From: Ambrosia x helenae
Taxonomy: Eukaryota > Streptophyta > Magnoliopsida > Asterales > Asteraceae
Direction of reading: 5' to 3'
Assembly: GCA_030844895.1 (NCBI GenBank)
Contig: CM061223.1
Span: 1 to 64,000 of the forward strand
DNA length: 64,000 bases
Positions within the stretch are counted from its first letter, which is position 1. Each line of letters begins with the position of its first letter. Shown in pieces: positions 33,897 to 46,013 of this stretch. The position numbers were made by a program, and so were the translations under genes. The notes under the pieces are model-generated. The model saw nothing but the letters and a program-made list of their open reading frames with translations, was not told where the DNA came from and ran no database searches.

Positions 33897-34296
33897 TAAT
33901 CATCAATCAATTTATTAGGAGAAAATGCTTGGAAGGTGTTGGAACCGTCTTCTGACTTTACGTTTTCGAAACCCTCAATTATTATTAACAACCATATGAC
34001 TTTAAATCTTCATAACCCACGAATATTATTAACAGCAAATTGAATCAATGTTATTCACAATCTGTAACTGGCACACATGCTTTGATTTGATCCTTATATA
34101 TCACCATTATTATGCTTTCATTTCACAAGTCGGCAACAGAAACAAAGATCATACAATTTCCGCCGCCACCCTGAAAGTTTGCAAACAACTGTTTGCATTT
34201 GATCACTACTAGTTGCTTTCATTTCATCACTCCCTGCACCACCTTCATCGCGATCAGCTCTATGACCAGCCGCGACCGTCTCCGCCATCTCTTATT

Positions 34297-34336
34297 CACA
34301 CACACACACACACACACACAGATATATATATATATA
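34297..34336. repeat. (CA)n followed by (TA)n microsatellite
   Basis: Twelve CA units run into about seven TA units. Confidence 0.95.
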
Positions 34337-34571
34337 TGTGCCGTTGTTACGTTATTGCTCTATGACTAGCAAACCAAAATCAAACTGCACCATCGAGCAG
34401 CGACATCCACACCGAATCAGTTGTTAGCTACTGCTAGTTTTCGAATCAGAGAATGTGCGGCCGGATTCATGAACCAATTACGTGGGTTTATTCATGCAGG
34501 ATGGGTTAATGGCAGTCTTAATATTACAAGAGGTAAATGGGTTAATTTCATCTCTACTCTGGCCAAATATG

Positions 34572-35177
34572 CAGGGTCGTCCCTGAAAATTCAGGTGCCC
34601 GGGCCGAGCCACGAAATATGTGCCTCTTAGTCTTAGGTCTTTTAAGCAATGTTTTCATAACCGAAGCGGACGTTGAACTGGTGTCCTTAATATAGAACTG
34701 AAAGTGTCATAATAATTATAAAAATTAATATGTTTGGGTAATTGGCTCATAAAAAAAACCACAATTTTTTAAAATTTCATATTAATTTGAAGGGCCATTA
34801 TCTTATGTCTAGATTTCAAAAGTTCTTTAATAAAATATGAATTTGACTTGCATCATGTGCAAAAACGTGAGCCGATTACTGCAAAGGCTGCACAACTACT
34901 GTACCACAACCCAAATCTCAAGTAACACACTTCAATTTTTTTTTAATTCTGTCGTATCTTTCCAATCTAGTTTTTCATGTATGACTTATCTTGTTTCTTA
35001 TCTACTCTTCACCTTCTGGTGTTTATATCCAGTGATGATCAAGATGAAATCTTTTTTCGGGTCGAAAACAGAAAAAAATACTTGCAGAAAGAAAACATTC
35101 ATTGCCGCTCAAAGTGCCCCTTTAGAAATTGGGCCCGGGCCGGGAGTCCTCCCCGCACCCCCTTATCACCGGCCCTG
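34572..35177. mobile_element. Non-autonomous hAT element
   Basis: A 606-bp element with ends CAGGGTCGTCCC and CAGGGCCGGTGA (right end read inward). It is flanked by perfect 8-bp duplications CAAATATG (34564-34571 and 35178-35185). The open frames inside have no family resemblance. Confidence 0.85.
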
Positions 35178-35185
35178 CAAATATG

Positions 35186-36518
35186 GTTTGAGAATTATTG
35201 TGAATTTGGAGTTGATATATCTCTTAGTCGATATAATTGCTTAAAAGCATCAACTCTATCATCACATTTTGCACAAGAGCACATCTCAACAATCTTATTC
35301 ATTGTGGCTGTTGGTTTAATGTGGGAAGAGTTTCTCTATTTCAAGTGGTTGTGTGTTGGTTTTATTTGTTTGACTTAAGTTATAGAAAGATGAACAAGGG
35401 TGCTTGGATGTGTATTTTAGAAGTGAATCAAGTGATTGTATGATATTTAAAAATGAACCTGCGATAATTAAGTGTAAAAAGAAGTGTTGTAGATAGTAGA
35501 TAAAGTGACCAAAAAGGACTTTATTGTGAAAAAAGATAGACCATTTGTCTAAAAGAGTAAAATTAGCCCATCAAATCTAGTATGAAACAAGTTACATGTT
35601 GAAATAACTTTGTGCAGTCATGAATTCAGCTGCACATCTTATATTAGCCTATGGTAATTATGAAATGAGCATAAGCGTGTAGTTACGTAGTACATACAAA
35701 ACTTCATAGACAATTACCATTTAGTTGTGCTTAATGGCTCATTGGACAATAAAAGCAATAATGAACAATATGAATGTGAAAGAACTAATAAAAACATATA
35801 TGATATGATAGTTCGATTGTCAAGATGAAGCAAATTATCAAAGAGGTGGTGTGCATTTAACCAATTCAGCTACAAGGACTTGAGAATTTGAAGGAACATT
35901 AAGAAACAAACCAACCTCAGACTCAAATTCATTTTCTAAACTTGGATTATGGAATTAGATAAGTTTATTGATTTGAGCTTGAATAATGAAAATCTCGTAA
36001 ACCAGAACAATTCACAAGATTTGATCTCGTGTAAACATATCTTTAGGTTACAATGATTCTTGGCAAGTGATTATAGCATTTGAAAAGCTATAATTTAAAA
36101 AAAATGAAACTTAATTGTTTTATGAACTTATATATTACATTTTATAATTATAATTATAATTTAAATGAATTTATACGTATTTGTAGATATACCAAAATGT
36201 ATTTGATTCATTCTCTCTTATTTAGAGTATTACCTCTGAATGGATCAAATACAAATGAGCTTAACCTATTAAATATGAAAAGTGAAGAGATATTTTTTTT
36301 TTGATTTTTTTTCTCATCAGCCTAAACATGCTTTCTAGATGAATAATACATTTTTTAATTTTTAGCGTAATTACGTTATTATTAGAGTAATTATGTAATT
36401 ACTATACAAAAGTAATTCACTAAATTTTTTTAGATTTCAATACTAAAATACATGTTTAACAACATTAAAAAAAATTTCAAAAAAAAAGTTGCCCATTCAC
36501 TTCTCACGTTAAGGCCTA
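35186..36518. other. AT-rich intergenic sequence, nothing recognised
   Basis: No supported coding region or repeat. Confidence 0.5.
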
Positions 36519-36948
36519 TCTATATGATAAAACCAATTTGTACAAAAACCTTATATATTATACTATAATAATAATACAACCAATTTAAACAGTGTTTTCA
36601 GTAAAAAAGTAAAATCATCCGGTCAACAGTAACATTATATCAGTCAACGGTAAGATATGCTTAGTAAAACATTTTTTATCTGAGTGCCAGGCTTTACACA
36701 TGTAACCTTGGTAGCTCTGTTTCCCTCCACGTATCGAAGAGACACCTCACGTGTCATCACCACCATTCATACATCCTTTCATATATACCTGTCATCACCA
36801 CCGCTCACACACCCTTTCACATATTAACACCGCCATTTTAACACGTACAGCAGTCACAGGATGAATCCGCTAATCCGAAACAAAAATGACCGTCTATTTC
36901 TGTGTGAGAAAGCCGATAACGCGTTGGGGTTCACCGGGTCTGGATGGA

Positions 36949-37026
36949 TCTTATCTGGGCTGCAAAGCAACATCACGATGAGGGAAAAAGAGGGCTCTTA
37001 TCTGGGCTGCAAAGCAACATCACGAT
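36949..37026. repeat. 31-bp direct repeat pair
   Basis: The block TCTTATCTGGGCTGCAAAGC plus 11 more bases occurs at 36949-36979 and again at 36996-37026 without change. Confidence 0.95.
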
Positions 37027-37397
37027 TAGTTATCTTTAGAGAGAGAGAGAAACTAGAGTCGGTTCCTCTACTCCGGCCATTCGGTTTCTATACCTCTGCA
37101 AGATCCTTGCTCACATTCTTCTTCACTCCCGCTACTTCATATCAGCAATTGTCGGTGAAGAAAAAGTATACAAGCTAATCGGAAAGGTGGGAACGAGACA
37201 AATCGGAAGAGGTGGCGTCTTGATTGACAAAACGGAATACAAGTAGTTAATTGTATATATTCTTTTCAGTTATCAGTTACGTGTTTAGATCTGTTATTTA
37301 TTCAACAAATCAACAATCTGGATGCTAATTGATGTTTTAATTCAGTTTGTGTTGTTTATGTAACGGATCGTGTTAATGTTGATGCGGTTAGGGTTTT

Positions 37398-37511
37398 GAT
37401 TAATAAATAAAAAAACGGAGTCGGTTGAAGGAAGATGAGAGGAATGAAAGAGCGATACGGAATCTTATGAAACTTCCTGAGAATCAGAGGTGTATTAACT
37501 GCAATAGTTTG
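37398..37511 (+). pseudogene. First-exon fragment of an ArfGAP (AGD14-like) gene
   Basis: The frame encodes KEDERNERAIRNLMKLPENQ followed by RCINCNSL and a splice donor (GTACTC) at 37512. This is the conserved start of plant ArfGAP-domain proteins of the AGD14 type, GTPase-activating proteins for ARF small GTPases in vesicle traffic. Only the first CxxC of the CX2CX16CX2C zinc finger is present. No following exon (GPQYVC...) was found in the next 3.5 kb. The codon where the initiator ATG is expected reads ATA, and stop codons precede it. A pyrimidine-rich leader-like stretch upstream (37030-37150) may be the captured 5' UTR. I read this as a transduplicated fragment, not a gene. Confidence 0.7.
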
Positions 37512-39445
37512 GTACTCTCTCTTCACTTGATGTTCATCTTCTTGCCTTTTTATTTGATGTTAATTTACTTGCAATTTATTTTGTTGAAGTTTACAGTTTC
37601 GATTAGTAATTTATTTTACTCTGCCATTGTTAATTTAAATGTGTTTTGTTGAAGTTTGTAGTTTCTATAAATAGGTTATTTTAGTCTCCAGGACATAATT
37701 AGATTCAAATATTACAATTTGGAAAGATTAAGAGTTTATGTTGTTTTGAAAATTGGAAGTAATTTTGAGAACAATGTGTAGGTGATCGGTATGACAGTAT
37801 GTAGTATGTACAATGTTTACCCTTGGCCGAGTTTGCCCTTTCGTTTGGAAGAGGTTTGTTTATATTACTATCATTTGGGTTTGTTTATGAAGAAAACACC
37901 TAGATTTCAAAAACGATTAAACTCACGACAGTAATTCCAAACCAGTCCATTAAAGCAAGCATGACCACTTTCCCACTCATTGACATCCCCTCTAATTGTT
38001 GATTAGACAATAATTGATTATATAAACTATAAACTGTAAACAAAATATATAACTGTGAAGTCAACATGAGCAGTTAACATGTCGTACCAGCTACGTCTAT
38101 GCAGCATAAACATTTTAAAAAGAGTTAAAGGTTCCGCAGTCGCTGTTAGTATACACATATTTGTTAACAGGTTATTTGTGCTAATTTTTAAGGTGTCTTA
38201 GTTGACATGTGTATTGCTATCTTCTATTATGAGATGTGTGTAGTGTGAGAAACATATAAACATGTTAATGAGAGGTGATTCTAGACACTGACAGGTGGAC
38301 AAATGAAGGGGTGTTGGGTTTTATATAAGGCAAGTAGGCAACAAATGACAATCCACTTTGTTTGCTACGTGTTTGTTGCAATTGTTATTTAATTGCTTAC
38401 AACTATGTTTAGTGTTTTTTGATACTGATATGATTTGAAACTTTTGAACATATATTATCGATTGCAGGGGTCTTAATGGAAGCAGGAATTGGTAAAGACT
38501 ACAGAATAACATGATTCTGAGCATGCTTTTTGTCTTCGAAAAGAGTTCAGGACAGCTCTTTGTTTACTTAATCAACTCTGAACAGGTAATTTTTTATTCT
38601 CCGTGTTTCTTAGTTAATCAGCTCCGATGCATAGGTTGTAAAACCAAACGTGGGAGAGAGCACCGCCAATGATTGTCAGTCCACCGCTCCAGCCAGTCCA
38701 TCACGCTCGAGCCAAGGTGTTCATCTCTCTCTCTCAAAAAGTAAGATCTTCATCTTAACCAGCCATCAACAGCGGTGCCAAGTTTATACCTCTAATCAAC
38801 AATCCCCCTGTCACGTTATACCTCTAATCAAGCTTTAGACAACCACGTTAGACAGAGAAAGCTCGCCTGGAGATGGTATCGTTACGATGTGGTTCACGAT
38901 GGTGAGGTTAGGTATCGTGGTTGTGTTGATCTTGATGGCGGCATAGGCGGAACCTTCTGTTGGTTTCAATGGCCTCATTTTAAACCAGATGCTAGAGAGA
39001 GAGAAAAAGGAGAGGGAACGGACAGAAACCAGGCGCCACCGCCACACCACCACTGTATTCAACATCACACCCGTCACACCACCACATCCGTCATATACCA
39101 TCTGAAGACAGAGAAAGAGAAAGAGAAAGAGAAGAGAGACAAATTGTGACCGTCATAATAGCTAGCTGTGTGGCCTTCTCTAATTCCACATCCAGAAAGA
39201 CAGGTAATGCCGTAATGTCAGATCATTTCTAATTCTTCTGACTTTATTTGGATCAATTGTTTGAAAAGTTATCTTTGTATCTCAAAGTGGTGGTTTGATA
39301 TTTATAGCTCTGCACATTCATTTCACATGCACGTTTTAGGCCATCAATTGTTTCCGAGGTATGAGGCTGTAGTGTATTCATGTGTAGTGTATTCATGTGT
39401 AGTGTATTCAGGTTATTTTAAATATTGAGTACATATATGTGAAGT

Positions 39446-39604
39446 GGGGATGAGCATTTATCAGTACCGAAAATTCCTAAAAATAGGTAACGGCAAAAAA
39501 TCGGTATTTACTCGTACCGAAAAACAAAATAAGCGGGTACCGATTGAGTACCGAAAATGATTCTGTGTTGGTACCTGTATCCGGTGTCATTTGCTCATTC
39601 CTAA
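39446..39604. mobile_element. Small TIR element with GATGAGCA ends
   Basis: The left end GGGATGAGCATTTA and the right end read inward AGGAATGAGCAAAT enclose GGTACC/TACCGA-rich sequence. Confidence 0.5.
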
Positions 39605-40599
39605 TGTGAATGAACTTTATAGGTTGGATGGGTTCAGGTGACGGGTCAAAACAGTTAGGCCCGTTTAAATAAAAAGAATCCGCACATCAAGAGCCGTACA
39701 GTCACAACAAAACAGTTTTTCTAGCAAAACGTTGTTATCTATATTCTTATTTTACACTCTATACTTTGTGTTATTGAATGAATTCCTAATGTTATTTATT
39801 TGATGGTTTCAGGCAACGGCATTTGAGCATTTGAATTGGATTCACTTTTTATCAGGTTATTAGAACTCCTTTGAATGTTGCACATTTCTATATTGGTTGG
39901 CTGCCAAATTTTACTTCTTTGTTTATTTATTATTGTTAGATTGCTTTTTTTTAATTGTATCCACATTCCACAAGTTATAATGGATAAATATCATTTAAAT
40001 CGCTGGTTAGCTAAAAAATAAAAATGCCTACAGGTGATGAAAATCCAGCTTCTAAACAAGGCAAGAAACATGATGCCAAGTAACAAACAAGGCCAATAGG
40101 TATTGTAAGCACAGCCATTTTGAAGACATAACAAATATCCTTTAGAAAGCCTGAACATTAAATTCATTGTCATGTTTAGAAGGCGTACATGTTGAAATCA
40201 CTGTTATGTAATGCTATTATCTGATTCAACGGGGAATCAATGGAGGAAGTTGAAGACCACTTTAGCGACAGATCTGTGTGTTTGAGAAGACGAGAACCAC
40301 CAATTGTGTTAGCTGCTCGAGGATGCTCTGACGTCAGGTAAGAATCATGGAAAGTAGCTTTATGTCAATTTTTATGTTGATTGTTTATTTTTTATTATCA
40401 CGGTTCGTCTTTTTTCTATTTTGTTTTCGACCAATTTAGTCACATTTTCATGTTCCAATTGAACACTTTCCGTTTTTTATTAGTCTCTTTACCAAAAAAT
40501 TGGTTGATAAGATTAATGTTGATATGAATTTGAATGTTTTGTGAATAGGATTTGTGACTTGATTAAGCTTATTGGTATTATCTGCAGATAGGTCAACCT

Positions 40600-40764
40600 G
40601 TCTGGTAATGAAAAAAAAAGGATGCTACTGCAAAGCGCAAACTGCTTGATGATGAAGGTATACAGCAGCTTCAAAAACTCTATTATCACAACATGTTAGT
40701 CACTAATATGGTTTGTTCTAATCACAGGCGACAAGAATCCATCAAAAAGTCCAGCAACTAACAG
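40600..40764 (+). pseudogene. Lysine-rich C-terminal fragment, possibly from a Helitron RPA-like protein
   Basis: Two exon-like pieces joined over GT-AG signals would read KKKDATAKRKLLDDE, then GDKNPSKSPATNS and a stop. Basic tails like this follow the OB folds of RPA1-like proteins carried by plant Helitrons. The similarity is impressionistic, and the piece could also be unrelated coding debris. Confidence 0.2.
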
Positions 40765-41701
40765 CTAAAGTTGCTGCAGACAACAGGAAGCAACATCGCC
40801 TAACTTTGGCAACTTTTGTTTTAACTATATGTTAATCGCATTATGTTTTTACATGCTGTTTTGGATACAACTTGCACTTATGTACTATTTCTACCTTTTG
40901 CGCCGCGCGCACTGTGTTTATGCCACGTTTTAAACCTCTAAAACAATAGGCTGATGTATGCCTTTTTTGGGACAACCTGCAAGTCAATGATCTGATATAC
41001 AACTATTTTTTTGTGTCCATATATTATTTGCTCATCAACATACTCAAAGGTTGCGCAACGCGCAACTTAGCAACCCCCTAGTTTACATAAAGAGAAGGTT
41101 GGTATCAAACTATCAATAGTAATAGTTTTTTTTTTAATTTCAATTTCACTTTCATACTAATACTAATGAATAATATAATTTAATTTTTATTTACATTCAT
41201 TAATTTTTGAAAAACATTAATACGCAGTTGTGCTTAATATTTTTCCTCGATATTCTGATATAAATTTTGATGAAAACGAGGTTGTACTCACAATAGAGTA
41301 TTTTCTTTAGTATTGTAAAAGCTAGAGTGAGTGTCGGTATAGTGATGAACTGATACCGTTTGAAGAACATTGATACTAGTGTCGATGTTAATTTTTATGG
41401 TTTCCAATAGACGTAAAGCATGTGTAAATATCCTTTTGGGTACATTACGACCTTATTCTTTAGGTTTTCTCTTTCAGTTGTTGTACCGAGTGTCGGTATT
41501 GTGCAAGTACCGTAACGAACTAAAACGATACAAACCGAATTCTTGTTGTGTAGCCGGGGGCATACCACGACTTTAATTATTTTTTTTTTTTTGGGGGGGG
41601 GGGGGGTTTCTCTTTTGGTTGTGGTACCATATCGTATGGGTAATATAACAAACCAACACCACACTCCTAATGTAGGTAATATCACTAATTTATGTTAAGA
41701 C

Positions 41702-42016
41702 CATGGTTTTGAAAACCGGACCGGACCGGCCGGTCGGACCGGTCGGACCGGGCTCCGGGGCCTGGACCGGTCCGGTTCGGGTGTTCGGACCGCTGGTGCA
41801 GTGAACCGGCTTCGGACCGGTGAACCGGCCGGTCGAACCGGAAAACCGGGAGGTCGGACCGGAAAACCGGAAGGTTGGACCGGTTTTTTTAATTTTTTTT
41901 TGTATTTTTTTTGTTTTTGGGCCGGTTGGTTGGACCGGTCGAACCGGTCGGACCGGTCAAACCGGTGAACCGGCCGGGGGTCCGGTTCGACGTCCGGTCC
42001 GGTTCTGAAAACCTTG
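41702..42016. mobile_element. GACCGG-rich hAT-type MITE, copy 2
   Basis: A 315-bp element with inverted ends CATGGTTTTGAAAACCGG and CAAGGTTTTCAGAACCGG. It has perfect 8-bp duplications GTTAAGAC (41694-41701 and 42017-42024) and is homologous along its length to 14628-14901. Confidence 0.9.
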
Positions 42017-43563
42017 GTTAAGACTCAGAAGCTGTTCTTAATAATCTAAATTAACTGCGGTGAGAAACGCGAATCATATACCTAAATGTAGAAAATATAA
42101 CCACCATTCATTTGGTCTCATAAAGTAAGGCATGTGTGAATATAAAGGATTGGAAAGACAAGATAATCCCAAGGTACGTAACTTTAGTTAATAAACTTTT
42201 TGACTGGCACAAGAGAGCAATTAACACATGTGAAGCTTTTTATGATATGATCCATAATGTTAAATATTGATTAATTAGGAGGTCTGGCCTCCATGTCACA
42301 TTTCTCTTCGATTACGTTAAGGTACATCTTTCCTCGTGCTTATACCTTATCATCAATTATCTCTCACAAGCATTCTCTAACAATCTAAATATTCCTAAGA
42401 AAACACTATAAGCTTCTAACTTAATAATATTAATTACTCTATACACGGTTAGATCGAGTACTATCGGCCTACCTAGATTTGTGACCAGGAAAGCAGGTGT
42501 CAAGAAGAAAGGCATATTTATTAGGCCTGGAAATGAACTGAACGAACATGAACTGAACGAACACGAACAAGAACACATAATCCAACACATTTTTGTGTTC
42601 GTGTTCGTTCACTAAGAAATTTGTTATGTTCGTGTTTGTTTATGTCTGTTCGTTTAAAACCTAAACGAACAGTTCATGAATGAACATAAACGGACGTTCA
42701 CCAACATAATAAATGTAAACAATTTTGTATTACGTAAAAAACCCGATTACTAATTGATTACTAACTGGTTATATTTATAAAAGTAGATAAACCTCAATTT
42801 ATGTTTATATTTATATATAGAGTAAATTCCATTTTGAGTCCCTGAGTTTTGTCGATTTTAACTACTTGAGTCCAACATTTTGATTTTTAACATTCTGAGT
42901 GCTAGTGTTTTAAGTTTGTTATGGTTTGAGTCCAATTTTCTAACGTCGTTAACCAAGTCAGTTAACTATAAGGGTATCTCAGTCATTTTACACATAAGTA
43001 CAACTCTGCAATGCATAAGGTATAACGTACAAGTCTTTAATGCATAAATAAAATATAATATAATATATAAAGCACTCTCTCTCACACACACACCTCCCTC
43101 ACCACCATTAACCACCACCTATCCACCGCCATTAGTATCACATGACAACCACCCACCACTGCACCTCCACCACTGCACCACCATCACCACCGCTGGACAA
43201 CCATTCACTTCTGCTGCTGTCACCAAACACCTGGAATCCTTGATGTTATCTATGCTACCAAACACCCTCAATTTAATTCACCTATAAAAGGCCTCCCTCC
43301 TCCCTCTTATTCTCTGTAACTCATAAGAAGACACACACACACACACACCTGGAATCCTCGATTGAAGCCAAGAAATTAAGGTCACCGGTCAGGTGACCAG
43401 ACACACCCATCACCGGCGCCGCCTTTTCTCCTCTCCGGTAAGTGCTCCTACCCAATAACCCTTCATCACCGAACCACTCTTCCTCAACCCTAACCCAATC
43501 GCCCACCCCGCCGCATCCCCACCTCACCACCACCATCCACCACCACTGCCCCTCCCACACTAT

Positions 43564-43905
43564 CTGGTCGTTGGTGGCTCGTCTGGGTTCTGGTCGTTGG
43601 TGGATCTGGTCAGGTCTGGTTATGGTTCGGGTCGTGGTGGTTAGGTCTGGTCGTTGGTGGATCTGGTCAGGTATGGTTATGGTTATGGTTCGGGTCGGGT
43701 CGTGGTGGTTAGGTCTGGTCGTTGGTGGTTAGGTCTGGTCTGGTTATGGTTCGGGTCGTGGTGGTTAGGTCTGGTCGTTGGTGGATCTGGTCAGGTATGG
43801 TTATGGTTCGGGTCGGGTCGTGGTGGTTAGGTCTGGTCGTTGGTGGTTAGGTCTTGTCGTTGGTGGATCTGGTCAGGTCTGGTTATGGTTCGGGTGATGT
43901 CGAGT
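43564..43905. repeat. GGTCGTTGGTGG minisatellite
   Basis: About seven variable-length units are built from CTGGTCGTTGGTGG, ATCTGGTCAGGT, TATGGTTATGG and TCGGGTCGTGGTGGTTAGG. Confidence 0.9.
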
Positions 43906-43995
43906 GGTGGTTTTGTTGATGGTGGTTCAAACATCGGTGGAGATTGATGGTGGTGGTGGTTGCTGAAGATGTATGGTGGTGGTGGATTTGGTACT

Positions 43996-43996
<1 letters not shown>

Positions 43997-44032
<36 letters not shown>
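43997..44032. repeat. (GA)n microsatellite
   Basis: About 17 uninterrupted GA units. Confidence 0.97.
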
Positions 44033-44034
<2 letters not shown>

Positions 44035-44268
44035 GAGATCTGTGTGTGTAGATGTAGTGTGTGTATATATTTAGTAATTATTTATTTTTAATGGTAGGGG
44101 TATTTTGGTCATTTCATAAATATTAACAGAAAAAATCTAACAGAGTTAGAAAATTGGACTCAAACCATAACAAACTTAAAACACTAGCACTCAGAATGTT
44201 AAAAATCAAAATGTTGGACTCAAGTAGTTAAAATTGACAAAACTCAGGGACTCAAAAAGGAATTTACT

Positions 44269-44307
<39 letters not shown>

Positions 44308-44310
<3 letters not shown>

Positions 44311-45216
44311 TAGAGGATCTTGTAGGAAAATTGATTTGTGTAGGAAGTGTAGGAAACATTTATAGCCATAGGATCAACTTTTGAGATTAAGGGCATTTAA
44401 GACTTTTTAACAATTTAAATTAATCAAATCCCACTAATTTAGCATCATATCTTCAACATATCATTCAAATTATCTACACATTCCTATTCAATTTCTCAAA
44501 TCAATTCCCAAAAAACTAATTTATATTTATCTGAATTCAATTTTTTTGAGACTTACGTTTTATAGTAACATCACTAGTGTTTTATACTTATCAGAAGTGT
44601 TTTATAATAACATCAATAGTGTTTTATATATCATTTTCATCACAGACTAACATCAGGAGTGTTTTATAATAACATCAATAGTGTTTTATATATCATTTTC
44701 ATCACATGCTAACATCAGGAGTGTTGTATTGAGCCTACAACTTTGTTTTACATCACCACAAAATTACAAAGTCAATTTTTGTAAGACATAACACTTTTGC
44801 TTCTAAATAGTGTTTTATATGAACATTATACTATGTTTTATCTCATCACTAAACATCAACATTTTACTGTGTTTTATATCATCACTAATATAAGGAAAGC
44901 ATTAAAGGTTTCTAGAGGAAAATAGTAATAATTAAAAAGGTTGCTTAAGAATGATTATGGCAAATAATAATGATAAGAGAGAGAGAGAGGAACCATAATT
45001 TAAGGAAAGCATTAAAAAGGTTTCTAGAAGTTTAGCCTAAAATGACATTGATACCCTCATTTAAAACACATATTCACAATCTTACCATAAATTTCTATAA
45101 TATATTAATCAAATTTTAAGCACATCCAAACTTTTAATCTCCACCATCCATCTTTAAATCCAATGGTTGAAAACTCTTCCTGCACTTCCTACACAAAACT
45201 ATTTTCCTACAGGAAC

Positions 45217-45224
<8 letters not shown>
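44308..45224. mobile_element. TIR element bounded by (TA)n tracts, first
   Basis: The left end AGGTAGAGGATCTTGTAGGA matches the right end read inward AGGGTAGGGTTCCTGTAGGA. Both ends share TTTTGTGTAGGAAGTG/TTTGTGTAGGAAGTG. Repeated GTGTTTTATA motifs fill the left interior. It lies directly between two (TA)n runs, as (TA)-targeting MITEs do. Confidence 0.65.

Positions 45225-45272
<48 letters not shown>
45225..45272. repeat. (TA)n microsatellite between two elements
   Basis: About 24 TA units. A similar tract lies at 44270-44307 and a shorter one at 45787-45810. Confidence 0.95.
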
Positions 45273-45280
<8 letters not shown>

Positions 45281-45786
45281 GATCCTAAGAGAACCAACCC
45301 CTATTTGAGAACTGAGAGAACCATTCTGGGCCACACATTTCATATAAAGGCAAAAAAAAAAAATTATTATTATTATTATTTTTTTTTGCTTTAATCGCAC
45401 ATTTTTATGCAAGGAAAAATTTTTTTTTTATTTTTTTTGAATTTTTTTTTCATTTATACATATGTGTATATGTCAATTATACATATGTGTATATAGCAAT
45501 TATACATATGTGTATATAGCATTTTTCAGCTATACATATGTGTATATTTCAGTTATACATATGTGTATATTGCATTATACATATGTGTATAATGCAATTA
45601 TACACATGTGTATACTGAAAAAAAAATACAAAAAAAATAAATTTTTTTTTCTTACATATAAAGCAGCGATTTTTGCAAAAAAAAAAAAAAAAAAATTTTT
45701 TTTTTTTTGCCTTAAAGAAATGTGTGGCCCAGAATGGTTCTCTCAGTTCTCAATTTGGGGAAATGTTCTCATTTGAACCAAATCCT
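45273..45786. mobile_element. TIR element bounded by (TA)n tracts, second
   Basis: Inverted arms share TGAGAACTGAGAGAACCATT and GGGCCACACATTTC, with poly(A)/poly(T) inside. The centre (45452-45616) holds six or seven copies of the palindrome ATACATATGTGTAT. The open frame through it is repeat-derived. Confidence 0.75.
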
Positions 45787-46013
45787 ATATATATATATAT
45801 ATATATATAAATAATACTTATATAATTAATAAAATTTAAACGAACATAAAAGGGACGTTGCACGAATATAAATGAATGAACACAACATTTGTTTATGTTT
45901 GTTTCTTTAACTAAACGAACAAACTTTTTGTTCGTGAACAAAAACAAACTTCCCGCTGAACAAGTTCACAAACAGTTCATGAACGTTTGATTCAGTTATA
46001 GGCCTAACATTAT

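Larger units (their letters stand above)
36519..41081 (+). mobile_element. Probable Helitron carrying captured gene pieces
   Basis: The 3' end is convincing: a perfect hairpin (TTGCGC-AAC-GCGCAA, 41051-41065), a 12-base spacer, CTAG at 41078-41081 and a flanking T. The 5' end is only a candidate (A|TCTATATGATAAAACC at 36519). Inside, in the same orientation, lie an ArfGAP first exon, a 31-bp direct repeat and several exon-like segments with GT donors. No Rep/helicase is visible, so it would be non-autonomous. Confidence 0.5.
42820..44269. mobile_element. Mutator-like long-inverted-repeat element, 1.45 kb
   Basis: The arms (about 135 bp) start GAGTAAATTCC at both ends and share TTTTAACTACTTGAGTCCAA and CATTCTGAGTGCTAGTGTTT. 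TTATATATA directly flanks both ends, a fitting 9-bp duplication, though it lies in TA-rich sequence. There is no transposase. The interior has a gene-like CT-rich leader and a minisatellite. Confidence 0.75.
42532..46013. mobile_element. Split GAACGAAC-rich TIR element hosting later insertions
   Basis: TAGGCCTGGAAATGAACTGA on the left and TAGGCCTATAACTGAATCAA read inward on the right look like the two ends of one small element. Both sides are rich in GAACGAACA motifs. The two halves are now separated by the Mutator-like element at 42820 and the two (TA)n-bounded elements. No exact target duplication was found. Confidence 0.5.

Noticed and set aside
34837..35378. Overlapping open frames of 133-135 codons
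   Set aside because: They lie mostly inside the hAT element with a perfect TSD. The translations show no family motif and the two frames overlap in conflicting phases.
38650..39149. Open frames of 62-88 codons on both strands
   Set aside because: There are no recognisable domains. The stretch has simple-sequence GAGAAA and CT tracts and lies inside the probable Helitron.
43321..43732. Open frames of 79 and 96 codons (Trp/Val/Gly-rich and Pro/His-rich)
   Set aside because: They arise from the minisatellite and CT-rich tract in a Mutator-like element.
45452..45616. CRISPR-like array of regular repeats
   Set aside because: The spacers are short, AT-only and irregular, the context is eukaryotic transposon, and no cas genes are present.
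45462..45776. 104-codon open frame rich in YICVY repeats
   Set aside because: It is a translation of the ATACATATGTGTAT palindromic repeats and flanking A/T runs, not a protein gene.
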